From: Diphasiastrum complanatum
Lineage: Eukaryota; Streptophyta; Lycopodiopsida; Lycopodiales; Lycopodiaceae
Length of the DNA stretch: 64,000 bases
Direction: 5' to 3'
Assembly: GCA_029204225.1 (NCBI GenBank)
Contig: CM055101.1
Coordinates: forward strand, 29,623,975 to 29,687,974
Position 1 is the stretch's first letter; each line of letters begins with the position of its first letter. This document shows positions 21,041-32,383 of the stretch, one piece after another. The position numbers were made by a program, and so were the translations under genes. The notes under the pieces were generated by a model. It made no database searches and had not been told where the DNA came from. It saw nothing but the letters and a program-made list of their open reading frames with translations.

Positions 21041-21179
21041 GAAACAGTCGATAAGGCTGGTCCTGTGCTAAGTGGCTCTAGAATCAAAAAACCAAAAGCT
21101 TTCGTCTAATGCTTTCTGATGATTTGTCATGAATGCATCATGATCCTCTTCTTAATTGAGTTGAGTTGATTTTGTGGTT
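21041..21179. other. Short junction stretch between two gag fragments
   Basis: Sequence between the opposing gag fragments. No feature recognised. Confidence 0.3.
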
Positions 21180-21490
21180 GCATTTGCCATCTAATTCAAT
21201 AGCCTTTTGTTCTTGATCTTGGCTAGGAATACGCGGCAATCTTGGATCTCATGGTTGGTTCATTTGTAGTATTTGCAGAAGAGCTTCTTCTTAGTTGGCA
21301 AATTTGACTGCCCTCAACCTTGTGACGGTTTTTTATTCAACTTTGATTGTATTGAGCCTTCATTGTTTTGCTTATACAAGCTCTTGTTTGTGTACATGGT
21401 GTGAGAGTCGACTGTCGATGAAGTAAAGAATCTATTCCTTCGAGTATCTTCCTGGCATGTTTCCAACTTCTTTTAGAAAGATTTTCTCTT
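21180..21490 (-). pseudogene. Copia gag fragment (family D), antisense
   Basis: The minus-strand frame reads CQEDTRRNRFF, TVDSHTMYTNKSLYKQNNEG, SIQSKLNKKPSQG, then a damaged zinc knuckle (KKKLFCKYYK, EIQDCR) with one Cys replaced by Tyr and a stop. It is related to 20757-21040 and to 17842-18073. Confidence 0.55.
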
Positions 21491-21719
21491 TCGTTTCCTT
21501 ACAGAATCGCAAGCCAATTTGTTCGATAAGCCTTTGATGTCAATTAGATGTAGATTTAGCCCATTCGCTCATTTATAAATCGCAATCAATTTAGCGTATT
21601 AAGAACTATTTATGTGAAGGAATCCAAACAGAAGAATCATTGAGACAAAAAAAAATATGCTCTTCATCTCATAACATTGAATAAATAATAAATGGCTTCT
21701 CTTTTAATATTCTTTTGCC

Positions 21720-22580
21720 CTTCATGGGGATGATACCTTTTCACACGACTGTTATTAACCACAAAACATATTCCTAGTGAGAAATGCCACGAAATCAGCA
21801 CATTATTGTTGAACATATCCAGAATTTGATACGGCCCTTCCCAGTGTTAATCCTTGGATCTCAAGGTATTCATAATACTACCCGGGTAATACAACACCAG
21901 GTCTCCCTTTTGTAGATCTTGTTCATGTATATGCCGATCAAACCACCATGCTTGCTGTTGTTTAGCTATCCAGATTTGCCAGTAAGCATACCCACAGTGT
22001 TCTTCTAATTTCTATAAAACATGTAATTGTTCTCACAACATCTCATCCAATGATAAATTATGAGCAATTTGCACATGCAGATTTGGCAACACAAATTTGT
22101 AAGGCGCATCCACACCATAAACCAATTGGAAAGGTGTAGACCCTGTGGATGTCTTATAAGTCGTGCGATGTCTTATAACACCAATTGTAAAAGATCATGC
22201 CATGAACTTCCTTTCTCTAACACCTGCTTCGCTAAGATGCATTTCAAAATTTTATTGGTGGCTTCAGCTTGGCCATTGCCACGCGGATAATACGAGGTAG
22301 ATGTTTTATGCACAATCCATATTAGGTCTATCATTTCTACAAGTGTATCATTAATGAAATGTGGTCCGCAATCCGAAACAATTTCTTAGGGACATCCAAA
22401 CCTTGTTAAGATATTATTAAATTTGGTTGTGGACATTGATGTGTTATCCCTCAAAGCCTTCATCTCTGCCCATTTAGTCGCATAATCTATGGCTACCACA
22501 ATATACTGATGACCAATTATGGATGGTGGGTCATTAGAGGAGTTTTGAGGTTCAAAAAGACCGTTTAAGAATTCGTGCAA
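21720..22580 (-). pseudogene. Ty3/gypsy integrase core and C-terminus (copy G3)
   Basis: Minus-strand translation gives the integrase core start ([27 protein letters not shown], 22580-22386), then SYYPRGNGQAEATNKILKCI, and the C-terminal GDLVLYYPGSIMNTLRSK, HWEGPYQILDMFNNNVL and VKRYHPHEGQKNIKREAIYY ending near 21720. This order matches Ty3/gypsy integrases. Several stops are present. The catalytic Asp (VAIDYATKW) and the Glu of GNGQAEATNK are visible. Confidence 0.8.
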
Positions 22581-23000
22581 GATGTAGTTTATATTATTAA
22601 AATATTATAACACTAAAACTTTTGACTTGCCATAACTTTTTAATCGTAGCTCAAAAGTATGTCATGTAACATATTATTGGAAAGCCCTTGTCGAACGCTT
22701 TTCAATGCACCAGACTCTGCTAAATTCGGACTTACCTTTGAGGCTAACTTGGAATTTCAACTTAGAGATAGAAATTTTTATGTCAATAACGAACTATATA
22801 GTGTTTGCTATTTTTGAGAAGAAGATTTGTAGACAAGGTTGGATTTAGACCCATTCTAATTGGCATTGCAGTTAGTCACTCAAAACTAGGTAAGATCTTG
22901 TTCCAATGTTATCAATTGATTCATCAACATACATCACATAACCCAAAAGAATAATTTTTTTGGCTTGTACTTTAACCCTCTGCCCCATAATTCAAGTCCA
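22581..23000 (+). other. Interrupting sequence inside gypsy G3, partly LTR-B'-like
   Basis: It separates integrase from RNase H. The right part (about 22740-22880, 'gaatttcaacttagagatag', 'aaggttggatttagacccat') resembles the first half of LTR-B' in plus orientation. The left part is AT-rich and unassigned. It is probably a remnant of an LTR insertion. Confidence 0.4.
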
Positions 23001-24107
23001 AAATCATAAATCTCAAACTTAAAACTGAAACCCTGTTATTCTTGGTAAAGAAAATCTTTTATTGTCCAATAGAAAATGATGAATTTTGCAACGAGCAAAA
23101 ATTACGCTTAACGCTTCCCTGTCTATCGTAGAATATTTTTTCTTTGTAGGTGTCAGCAATTCGCTTGCATAATACACAAGATGATCGTAACTCTTCTCCT
23201 CTTCTGGTTGCCCAAAACACAACCTATAGCTACCTAGGATGCATTTATATGAACATGAAAGGGTTTACTCCAGTCTGGAGGTCACAATATTGGTGCATTT
23301 ATCAACGGCGTCAATCAAATCCTGGAACACCTTATACCGGTTAATAGTTACCCTATAGACGGCTCGCTTCTTGAGGACCTCATACAAAATATGAGTCATA
23401 TCTGCATATACCATCGATCATAACCCGTCATTCCTAAGATTATTTGCATTTCTTTTGGGCTCTTTTAAAAACGCATGTTCTTAATGACTTCAATCTTAGC
23501 CGGATCAATGAACAATCCGTCTTTGGAAATGATTTATCCTAATAAAGCTCCTCTCTACACACAGAAAGTACACTTTTCTAGATTAAGATTGATTTTCAAT
23601 TCATAACAACTTTGGAAACATTTTCCCAAATAATCCAAATGATCGTCATCATCCCCATATAGACAAAAATCGTCCAAGACGATTTTCATAAATTTGTCTA
23701 AGTAATCATAAATTGCCTTCGTCATCACTATTTGAAAAGGCTGTTGGTGAATTTTAATAAGCCCCACACTCACTAATTTTTCAATTGCAGCTCTAATCCG
23801 AACCACGTGCTTCGGATTCATCTGATGTCTCTTTTGCCGAACCGGTCTAGCATCAATTGTATTCTGGTAGACCTCTTTTGCTATGCCTCATAATTCATCA
23901 TAAGACCAGGCAAAGACAACCTTATAGTTTTTCAACAACTCCATGGCTGTCATAATAAAATCAAGATCATGTTCTGCCCCAATGAATATCTACTTTGGAT
24001 CATCATCTGTCACCAAATTAATTCGCATAATTTTTTTCCTAGCTATCTATGTTGGACTCAATCGGGCTGGTTCCTCCTTTAAAGTCCTGGATTCCTCAAT
24101 AATTTCA
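23001..24107 (-). pseudogene. Ty3/gypsy RT and RNase H fragments (copy G3)
   Basis: RNase H at 23222-23019 (MCFGQPEEEKSYDHLVYYAS, TIDREALSVIF). The RT frame at 23821-23555 (NPKHVVRIRAAIEKLVSVGL, YDYLDKFMKIVLDDFCLYGD, LNLEKCTFCV) keeps the DD pair in VLDDF but lacks the RT core. Upstream linker sequence runs to about 24107, where it joins LTR-B'. It is near-identical in structure to G1 (inverted) and G2. Confidence 0.85.
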
Positions 24108-24751
24108 AAAAGGATTTAGAATTTCTCTAATGTCTAGAAAGGTCTTTTTTGGATTTAGAACTCCTCTGATGTCTAGAAATAGCTAGAACATAGAAATGAC
24201 TACTTTATGCATGCTAGACCTTAGAAATGCACAAACATTTGATCATAAACACTTAAATATGACTTAGTACTATCCCTGTACGTATAGTAGCAATAAAGTA
24301 CAATATTGTACTTCACAAGTGTGAAAGCTAGATAAACCATAAAATCAACATTCTACGCATAGAAACTCAAGATATCATGAGATAAACACATGAGATGGAC
24401 ATCGAATCAAAAGAGAAAAGTTCTCCATACAAAATGAGAACATCAAGATGATTTTTCCACATTTTTATAGCTATTTATAATAGCCATCATGTCACTTGGC
24501 CACTTGCCCTAAAATAGCAACTTCTTGGTACTTCACTAAAAGCCTAGAAATAAGTTACTAGTTTCAATGTATCTCAACTAACCAATAGTAGTAGCTCTAA
24601 ATCCAACCTTATCCACTTGAATACTTGTTAGAAGTAGTAAGAACACTATTTTTAAGCCTTATCAAGATTAAGAAATGTATCTATAAGCTGAAATTTCACT
24701 TTGGCCTCCAAAATGCCAATAACCAACAAAAGTAGTTGACAATCTTTCACA
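24108..24751 (-). mobile_element. LTR-B' (inverted copy)
   Basis: An inverted copy of 73-706. On the minus strand it starts TGTGAAAGATTGTCAACTA after a purine tract and runs into the gypsy linker at 24107. The junction with gypsy sequence is the same as in the first copy. Confidence 0.7.
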
Positions 24752-24940
24752 CCCACTCTATTCCTTTTGTCTCCTTTCTTGTTTCATTTTGCTCTCCCTT
24801 CTTGGTCGCTTTCCTCTTAGTGCTATCCACACTCTTGACCTCGGTACTCTTGTTCATCTTCTTGATCTTGCTCCTTTCCTTCCTCCTCTTCTTTCTCCTC
24901 TTCGTCCTCCTTTCGTTGCAATCAAATGGTAATGAGTAGT
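24752..24940 (-). pseudogene. Lys/Arg-rich 3' end of a retroelement frame
   Basis: The minus-strand frame is highly basic (RRTKRRKKRRKERSKIKKMN, STKRKATKKGEQNETRKE) and stops at the LTR-B' boundary. The hydrophobic plus-strand frame at 24736-24939 is its antisense shadow. The family is not identified. The basic tail may be a nucleic-acid-binding end of gag or pol. Confidence 0.4.
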
Positions 24941-24944
24941 GATT

Positions 24945-25302
24945 TCATGATCACACTTTTTCCTTTTTTGTTTTTCATTAATCTAGTCTTAGCTTTAAAC
25001 CATGCAGATGCAGCAACAGCAATATCAGGGACTGACCAAAACGAGTGAGTACAGCAGTGTGGCGCAAACTCCATTGTTGGGGTTGATAGCAAGAAAGGAT
25101 TTCTTGCCTACTAAGCTTTTAATTTTCGTGCACTTGTCTGTACTGCGTGTGCCACAGTTCCGGAAGCATGTGCTTCCCTTCAATTAGTTGCATTTCCTTA
25201 CTTTGCGACGTCTCTTTTCTTCTCTCATGTACGAAATAGAGGTATAGTTGCAATATTGCTTCATGCTTCTTGGCTCCCTTTGTCTTTCTTGCAGGTACGT
25301 AG
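24945..25302 (+). other. Sequence upstream of the TPD1-like exon, possible intron
   Basis: It holds a possible donor (GA|GTGAGTAC near 25047) and a pyrimidine-rich acceptor region ending CTTTCTTGCAG near 25294, so it may be the intron of the TPD1-like gene. The short frame at 25002 has no supported function. Confidence 0.3.
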
Positions 25303-25604
25303 ACTGGATGCGTAGGTAGATCAAGTATCAGAGTCAATCAGAAGAGGCTGAAGATAATAGACAACAATGGAGATGTCGTCTGGAGAGTGAATGTCACAAA
25401 CTATTGCCATTGTAATGCAATAGGAATCCATGTGCACCGTGGAAGTTTTGCACCTAATATTGTAGATCCTGCAACTTTATTCGTTCTGGGCTATGGCGAC
25501 TGTTTGATCAACGGTGGACATCACTTGAGTCCACTTGAGACCATATCATTCGAATACGAAGGGCTCCATCCATATCCTTTTTCATTCAGATCAGCTCATT
25601 TTTA
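25303..25604 (+). CDS. TPD1-like (TAPETUM DETERMINANT 1 family) exon
   Basis: The frame reads GCVGRSSIRVNQKRL, DNNGDVVWRVNVTNYCHCNA, GIHVHRGSFAPNIVDPATLF, VLGYGDCLINGGHHLSPLET and ISFEYEGLHPYPFSF, then a stop at 25602-25604. The pattern C...I.V.Q, W.V.V.N.C.C, VDP, GDCL.N.G and ISF.Y is that of the TPD1-like domain. Known members are small secreted cysteine-rich ligands, TPD1 acting with the EMS1 receptor kinase in anther cell fate. An acceptor (TTTCTTGCAG at about 25294, or the next AG at 25302) precedes the exon; an in-frame TAG lies between, which favours the later one. No signal-peptide exon was found, so it may be a gene fragment or have a distant first exon. Confidence 0.65.
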
Positions 25605-25849
25605 GTGCCAGCAAGAAGATCCCTTGTTGGCGAAGTATTAGCCTTTGGGAGATACATGCACATTGTTATCGACATATCCCAATGCAGTAATAATTCACAA
25701 GACTTTGCAGTACCTTATGCTTCAATTTTATATCAACATATGTGCATGCTTCATAGCATTCTAGTTGATTGTTGTGTTGTGGACGGTTTTCATCGTCAGG
25801 TTTTCAAACTTAGTATTGAGATGCTTCTCTCAAAAGAACATTATTTACA
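25605..25849. other. 3' flank of the TPD1-like exon, no gene seen
   Basis: No polyadenylation signal was located with confidence. The open frame here is not supported by any motif. Confidence 0.3.
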
Positions 25850-26076
25850 TTCATCTTTACACAATGAAGTTCTAGTCTAGATCTTTTCTTGTATCTAACT
25901 AACTTTTGTGCTTCAAGAGGTTCATCCTCATCTTCAATCAAGAATTCATAAAGGTTCGGTCTTGTTCTCAAAGACCTAACCTTCCAAATGGCATAATTTG
26001 TAGAGTTCAATTTCTCACTAGCTTCTAGAAGGTTAGCTCCAATAGATCCCATCTTACTAGTGAATTCTACAAACAA
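25810..26076 (-). pseudogene. Copia family C gag N-terminus, inverted
   Basis: The minus-strand frame reads MGSIGANLLEASEKLNSTNY, AIWKVRSLRTRPNLYEF and LELHCVKMNVNNVLLREAS, then breaks near 25850. It is closely related to the plus-strand gag at 11951. Only the first roughly 75 residues remain. Confidence 0.75.
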
Positions 26077-26560
26077 TAAATTGATTTGTTTAATTCTAGA
26101 AACTCACAAAAGTCTCTCTTGTAGTGATTCACTCAAATTAGATTTCTAATCCAACAAATGGACTTATAATCTTAGTTCTAGCACTCCCTCACAAAGTTGG
26201 AATGAAGATTAGATGAGTTGAAATCTACTTACAAGCAAATCAAGCCAATCTTGGCTTTTTTTGGACAAAAAAATGACTCAATCTCCCTCACACTTCTTGA
26301 TGTACTTTCAAGACCTGTAAATCACTTTTAAAGGCCTTGATTTCAGCCTAGATCAATTAGATCTCATGAACCAATGTCAAATCTAATTAATGACACTCAA
26401 TCTTGGTGAACTTTCCTAGGATTAGCACCAAAAATCTCATCAAGAACATGATGCTTATGTTGATTTGAGTAAGTGGTAGAACTATGAGCTTTTGGATCCA
26501 TATGAAATCAAAAAGTTATTGCATGACTCCAAATTGCAACTTTCATTAAAGAAAGTGGAC
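26077..26560 (-). other. Leader of copia family C, inverted
   Basis: Inverted match to about 11460-11950. It ends at a join with plus-strand integrase sequence near 26560, so the 5' part of the element is now in opposite orientation to pol. Confidence 0.6.
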
Positions 26561-27359
26561 AGGTAGGAAGATCAAAGTCCTAAGATCAGATAGTGGAGGT
26601 GAGTACAAGTCTAATGACTTCAATGATCTTTGTGATCAATGTGGGATTAAAAGACAATTTACACAAGCTCGTACACTTGCTCTCAATGGCGTAGTTGAGC
26701 ACAAGAATCATACGATTGTGGAAAGTGCCAGATCTATGCTAGCTGAGATGAAACTACCAAAAGAGTTTTGGTCAGAAGCATGTACTACGATAGTCTATCT
26801 TCAAAATAGAAGTCCTACCATTGCCATACCAAAGATAACACCTGAGGAAGCATTCACGAAGAAGAAGCCAAAGGTGAACCACTTTCGAATCTCTGGATGT
26901 AAGGCCTTTGTACACATTCCTAAGGAAGAGAGACGTAAACTTGATGTGAAAGCGATCAAGTGTATATTCCTAGGATATGATGAACGTGTGAAGGGCTATA
27001 GATGTTTTGATCCAGTGGGAAACAAAATCCATTTAAGCCGTGACGTTATCTTTGATGAATCCAAGATGTATGAAGATGAGGATGCTGAGAAGATAGACAC
27101 ATCCAGTGGGAAAGATGGTATAGTGAGGATACCTCATGATGATGATCCATTCATTGACCTTCCGAGTGATGAACATGAGGAAACATCTCAAGATACTACT
27201 ATTCAACCTCGAGAGACAGGTTGGAGAGGTAGAGATAAACCTCTTGGTGCAAGAAGGATTGAAGTTGCAGGCTACAAACGCAAGGAGAAGGATGTACCGT
27301 GGGATACATTCTCACTAGGAAGCCGAGCACCTAACAGGAAGCTCCCTAAGTTGTTTTAG
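26561..27359 (+). pseudogene. Copia family C integrase, 5'-truncated
   Basis: Translation begins in the integrase core: KVLRSDSGGEYKSNDFNDLC (catalytic Asp), NGVVEHKNHTIVESARSMLA (catalytic Glu), LPKEFWSEACTTIVYLQNRS, then KKPKVNHFRISGCKAFVHIP and FLGYDERVKGYRCFDP of the C-terminal half. The main frame is 26718-27359. The first Asp of the DDE triad and all of gag-protease are missing. It is probably from the same family as the gag at 11951, but that is inference. Confidence 0.85.
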
Positions 27360-28985
27360 ATATTATTGGAGAGCTGCAACATGGATGACTTTCTAGGATC
27401 ATCTAGACAGGGAGAGCTATGAAGATCAATGAGAGAGAAGACACAACCTGAAAGGTATGAAGCAAATTATGCTCTCTTATCTAGCATTATTCAAAGCAAA
27501 GAACCTTCGACTTACGGTGAAGCGAAGGATGATGACATTTGGGTCAAGGCCATGGGAGAGGAGATGGAGTCAATTGCTAAGCATAGCACATGGGACTTAG
27601 TAGACCCACCAGTTGGCAAGAAACCCATTGGTTGTAAATGGGTATACAGGACTAAGTATCATGCATATGGTAGTATAAGCACAAAGCAAGATTAGTGATC
27701 AAAGGGTATGCACAAAGTAAAGGCATCGACTATGAGGAGACATTTGCGCCGATATGTAAGTGGAATACTCTACATCTACTTGTTGCTTTAGCTTCACATT
27801 CTGGTTGGCCTTTGCATCTAATGGATGTGAAATCTTCTTTTCTAAATGGTGAGTTAGAAGAAGAGGTGTTCATGGATCAACCTGAAGGCTTTGTAGCGAA
27901 GGGACAAGAAAATAAAGTATGTCGCTTGAAGAAAGCGCTTTATGGTCTTACACAGGCACCACGTGCGTGGTATAGCAAGATTGATGCTTACTTTCGTTAA
28001 AAGGGGATGGTGAGAACACACTTTGATCCAAATCTATATGTCTTATGCTTTGATGGTATGGTTGCGTTGATTGCTCTTTATGTTGATGACCTAATTATTA
28101 CGGAAAATAATCAAGAGATGATAGATATGATCAAGAAAGATCTCATGGAACAATTCGAGATGACACTCAGCTTGATGCATTATTGCCTTGGAGTAGAGGT
28201 GTGGCAAAAAGGACACGAAGTGGGTTTAACACATGTGAAGTATGTAGGATTGCAAACCAGTGAATACTCCTATTGGACTAGGTAAAAAGCTTTCTAAGCT
28301 TGATGAGTCACAGTCATTTCATGCTACACTGTATAGACAGTTAGTAGGGAGCTTGATTTACCTTACCATGACTAGACAAGATATATGCCATGTTGTTGGC
28401 ATTGTAAGTCAGTTTATGGCAGCACCTACGGAAATGCATTGGAAAACAACTAAACGCATTTTGCGTTATGTGAAAGGCACTTCAGAGTATGGCTTGATTT
28501 ACATGAAGGATGAAGGTTTACCTGAGTTGTGTGGCTATGTGCATGCGGATTGGGGAGGTGACTATGATGATCTTAGGTCCACCACAAGATATGTATTCCA
28601 GTTTTGTAGTAGTTGCTTTTCTTGGTCTAGTAAGAAGCAAAGTACAATTGCTCTATCCACCACAAAAGCAGAGTATAAGAAAATGTGTAGTGCAGCACAG
28701 GAAGCTATATGGTTGAGACAAATCTTGGAAGAAGTTGGCATGAAGCAGAAAAATCCCACGAAATTACATAGCGACAGTCAGAGTGGCATTTAGCTAGCAA
28801 AGAATCCAGTGTTCCATGCGAGAACCAAACACATTGAGATTCAGTATCACTTTATACCTGAGAGGCTGCTAAGTTGTGAAATTCATGCTGTTCATTGTAG
28901 TACAAAAGAACAACTAGTTGATATTTTCACTAAGCTACTTGTTGGAGAAAAGTTTGCTAAGTTTAGCAAAATCAGTTGGTGTTCT
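27360..28985 (+). pseudogene. Copia family C reverse transcriptase and RNase H
   Basis: The RT reads in pieces: TWDLVDPPVGKKPIGCKWVY, then after a frameshift [52 protein letters not shown], the catalytic ALYVDDLIITENN, and after another shift NTPIGLGKKLSKLDE and QLVGSLIYLTMTRQDICHVV. RNase H follows (VHADWGGDYDDLRSTTRYVF, STTKAEYKKM, HSDSQSG, HARTKHIEIQYHF, EQLVDIFTK). About three frame changes and two stops are present. It ends where a minus-strand transposase begins, without a 3' LTR. Confidence 0.9.
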
Positions 28986-30967
28986 AATGTCATGAATAAT
29001 GGAGCGCACATGGTTAAGCTCCTCCTTAGTGAATGTCCAAGGTACTTTTGTAGCATGATCTTCACCATCCTTTATCCAATATTCTTTTTTGGTGTTTGAT
29101 TCTTTTAGATTGTGTCTTGTAGCAATGGTATCTTTTTCACCAATCAAGTGTTTCCAAATAGATTCACCCACATTTTTAAATATGTGCATGGGATCAAGTA
29201 GGTGATTAATCAAAAGGTTATTCCAATATTCCAAACGATGAAATATAGATAAATCTTTTCATACCATCGATTGGATTTGCTTGAGATTCCTCCCATAGTT
29301 TTCGTCAATCTTTCATGGACATCCTCTTTAGAGGCATCTCTCTCTCAGCTCTTCCTCCAAAACCTCTTCTATGAGTGTCTCTGAATAAATAGCCTTCATG
29401 CAAGTATTTATGATGATTTTCATAAACCACTTTTTTAAGACTATAAGAGTATCTTCCCACAAGATTTGGCCCACACAAAAAACAAGCATTTTTTTCAGCC
29501 GTTCGAAAGCCTGCCCAACAAATGGATACTATCAATCACTATTAAAAAAAGTATATGTCAAAGAATAATTATACCAATTGTAGTATATCATATAAATGTC
29601 AAGAATTACTAGTTGTATGTAACTGTAAACAAACTCCTATGTACACAAGATAGACATTGTTTGAATGATTACCTGAGCATTCACCTCATCCTGGATAGTC
29701 ATGCATTGTCCACATTACAATGGCATGTAGTATAAACTCCCTCTCATGTAAGGGGCGTGAAATGTCATATGCTTTTATCCCCTTTCACAAATCTTCCAAC
29801 TCGTCAATAAACAGCTCAAGATACACATCCATGTTCTAAACCTTGCGTTGGCCAGGAATTAAAAGTGCCAACATAATGTGTCTCCAAGGAGGAATATTAT
29901 AATTTACCAAATGGCCCACGTAGTTGCTCGTACACCAAAGAGGTTCACACCATTTATTGCAAGACCAAATCTCACATTTCTTGACTCATTGCCAAATGTT
30001 GGATACTCTTTGTTGATGTGTTTCCATGTAGGTGAATCTGAAGGTACCCTTATCATCCCATCCGTAGAGGTATGGTGTGCATGACAGTCCATAAGTTGTG
30101 CAAGAGATTTACAACAAAATAAATGTTGCAATCATGGAATTACTGGAAAATGTCGTGAAACTTTGCACGAAATGGTTGCCCCTTGCAAATCATCTCTATA
30201 TCGAGGAGTATCACAAATGGGACATTCCTTGAGTGATCCGTACCTTCCTCGATATAAAATACAATCTTTTGGACATGCATGATATTGCTTGTAGTCCATC
30301 CCAATGTTAGACAACATCTTACATGCCTCATCTCTTGTCTCAGGCATGACATTCCCTTCTGGAAGAATTTTGTTTTTCAATAGTCTGTACATGACAAAAG
30401 AAGTCATTGTAAAAAAATTATCACTCGATGTCCAAATTGTAAATTTCGTTTCAAAGCAAAATGACAAGTAGATGAAAATTTTTTTACTCAAATAATGATG
30501 TGAGGCTTTGGTCACTCCATCCATATTTGGCTTGAAGATTTAATAGAAGTAGAGAAGTCGCCAAACGAGATGTCTTTGATCCAGGATACAATGTGGTCTT
30601 TGATTCTTCTCGCAATTTCTTTTTTTCTTTAGACAAAAGTGCCTCCTCATCTTGTTCATTGTGTCTATTTGCACTATTGTTCTCGTAAATATTATCCAAC
30701 ATGTCTCCCATGACTTCAAATTCATCATTTATTGGAAGCTCATTTTCATCGTTGGAACTTGTTTGCAAAGAAGTAGATCTAGATGAGCTAGATTCAAATG
30801 CATTAATCTCTTGATTAATGTGCTCATAAATTTCCATCATCTCTTTTAGGCCTTGACGTAGACGACGAGGTAATTGCTTTATATGAGGACCGTTGTGTTG
30901 CATTTGTCGTCTACGTCGACCATTATGAGGATTATTGTCTCCAACACTAAATGAGGATGAAGAATCC
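28975..30967 (-). pseudogene. CACTA-type TNP2 transposase gene (copy 1), three exons
   Basis: Exon 1 (about 30967-30488) reads NPHNGRRRRQMQHNGPHIKQ, LYPGSKTSRLATSLLLLNLQ and WSDQSLTSLF. A GT-AG intron (30487-30385) restores the frame to LLKNKILPEGN. Exon 2 (30384-29673) reads ACPKDCILYRGRYGSLKECP, ICDTPRYRDDL, SRNVRFGLAINGVNLFG and GQRK...NMDVYLE. Intron 30-like spacing recurs at 29672-29511 (162 bp). Exon 3 (29510 on) reads ACFLCGPNLVGRYSYSL and WNNLLINHLLDPMHIFKNVG. These are TNP2 (transposase_21) blocks. The copy has stops (after ATTWAIW, HFPVIP and SMKD) and is cut at about 28975 by copia sequence. It would act in the nucleus as transposase. A SET-domain gene lies upstream. Confidence 0.85.
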
Positions 30968-31340
30968 TATATATCAAAATAACAAGAAGTAGGTTGAAAC
31001 AATGCTTGATAGACATTTCCTCCCAATACTTGATAGATCTAAATGTTGCATATGAATATAAATTACCTCTTAGTTTAAAAAGTATGAACATACCATGTAT
31101 CTATTAGACAAATTTGTCTTCTCTACTTGTTAACATTCAATGAACTCAAATAATTGCACGCTTCTACATATTTACATGTTTATGAATATCACATTCATTA
31201 GCTTTCACTTATTTTCTTATGTAAACATCTAGGCAAATGACGAATAATGCTCCTAGCATTTGACATATTTAATGACACAAACCAAATACAATCAAGATGC
31301 ATGGATTATACATCTCTACATATCAACAAAATATAAATCT
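30968..31340 (-). other. Spacer between SET gene and transposase
   Basis: Non-coding on both strands. It recurs in copy 2 (54600-54840 and 55320-55450). It could hold the transposase promoter or an intron of a longer transcript. Confidence 0.4.
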
Positions 31341-32216
31341 TCACATTTGACTTATTGTCTTTTGCAAACATTTGGGTAGAGGACGGTTGAAACTATACTT
31401 GATGAACAATTCCTCCCCAAACCTGATAGATCTAGTGGCATAGACCATTACATAAGTGCCCTTTACATTCCTAGTAAAATATACTTCTTTTCCAGTGGCG
31501 CGTTCTTCAGAAAAATACTTCGTCAATAGAGGGTGCCCAATGGAACTATTTATATATGCAACAATATTTCCATGCACATATGGACGTCCATCAATGTATG
31601 TACGATTTGCCCTTGAGATATTGCCTCCTTGCATGCATTGCTCCTCTAAAGAACAGGCATTTGAATTCAAGCCATATACTTGCATCCTCCATTGGTGATG
31701 ACACAAAGCATGCCAATCATATCAATTGTATTGTGGTCCTGCATTTGGCATCAATGTCACAACACTATTTAAAGGGACCTCAATACTACTCAATGCAAAA
31801 AGGCCCAAACCAGTCTCAGGAAAGTGTTCACTAGGCATGATCATGTACATTCGACCCCATTACGTAAGTGGTACTCCATTTAATAGTAATGGTGTTTGGA
31901 GTGTCCAACACGAATATCTACTTCTAATAAAAGTTTTTACTAATGGTTGCAAGCAAGGTGAAAGAGGAAGGTCAGACAAAGAACCTAGAATGTCTTTTGA
32001 CACATCAACAGTGCATAGTAATATGCAAGTCATGATACGTCCAAGACATGTTCTCTTTTTTAAAGGGGTGGTCAAGTTTGTGGAATCCACCTGGAGTATC
32101 GTGGAGGACTCATGTGCAACATCTAGGATAGGTGTGGTTGGGTGGTAAGAACGTTCTAGAGATTTGGAGACATGGATTGAATCACAAGGCATTGATGAAC
32201 TAGTTATATCATGCAA
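31341..32216 (-). pseudogene. SET-domain protein gene next to the CACTA transposase (copy 1)
   Basis: On the minus strand one frame reads MHDITSSSMPCDSIHV at the start, then RMYMIMPSEHFPETGLGLFA (SET N-terminal GxGLFA block), SSIEVPLNSVVTLMP, and after a TGA HQWRMQVYGLNSNACSLEEQ, VHGNIVAYINSSIGHP (in the place of the RFINHSC motif, His replaced by Ser), VYFTRNVKGTYVMVYATRSI and FGEELFIKYSFNRP (the GEEL..DY block). It ends KCLQKTISQM. Two in-frame stops (near 31860 and 31711) break it. SET domains methylate lysines on histones or other proteins. Activity of this variant is uncertain. It lies about 370 bp upstream of the transposase, same strand, and copy 2 has the same order. Confidence 0.7.
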
Positions 32217-32380
32217 GGATCATCATCAATAAGAGCATCGTGTAGGGCCAATGATGATCCAAAATCAATATTCATGTAATTTATCCTATCAATGATATTC
32301 TTGATCTCTCTTGCAACTCTTTTTCTTGAAACCAACTTATGTTCCTTCTTCTGCAAAAGTTGAAAATATTAGATGTATCA

Positions 32381-32383
<3 letters not shown>
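32217..32383. other. 5' flank of the SET frame
   Basis: No supported gene. A possible start region for the SET transcript. Confidence 0.3.

Noticed and set aside
24736-24939. Very hydrophobic plus-strand frame that looks like a membrane protein
   Set aside because: It is the antisense of a Lys/Arg-rich frame at the 3' end of a retroelement and overlaps an LTR boundary.
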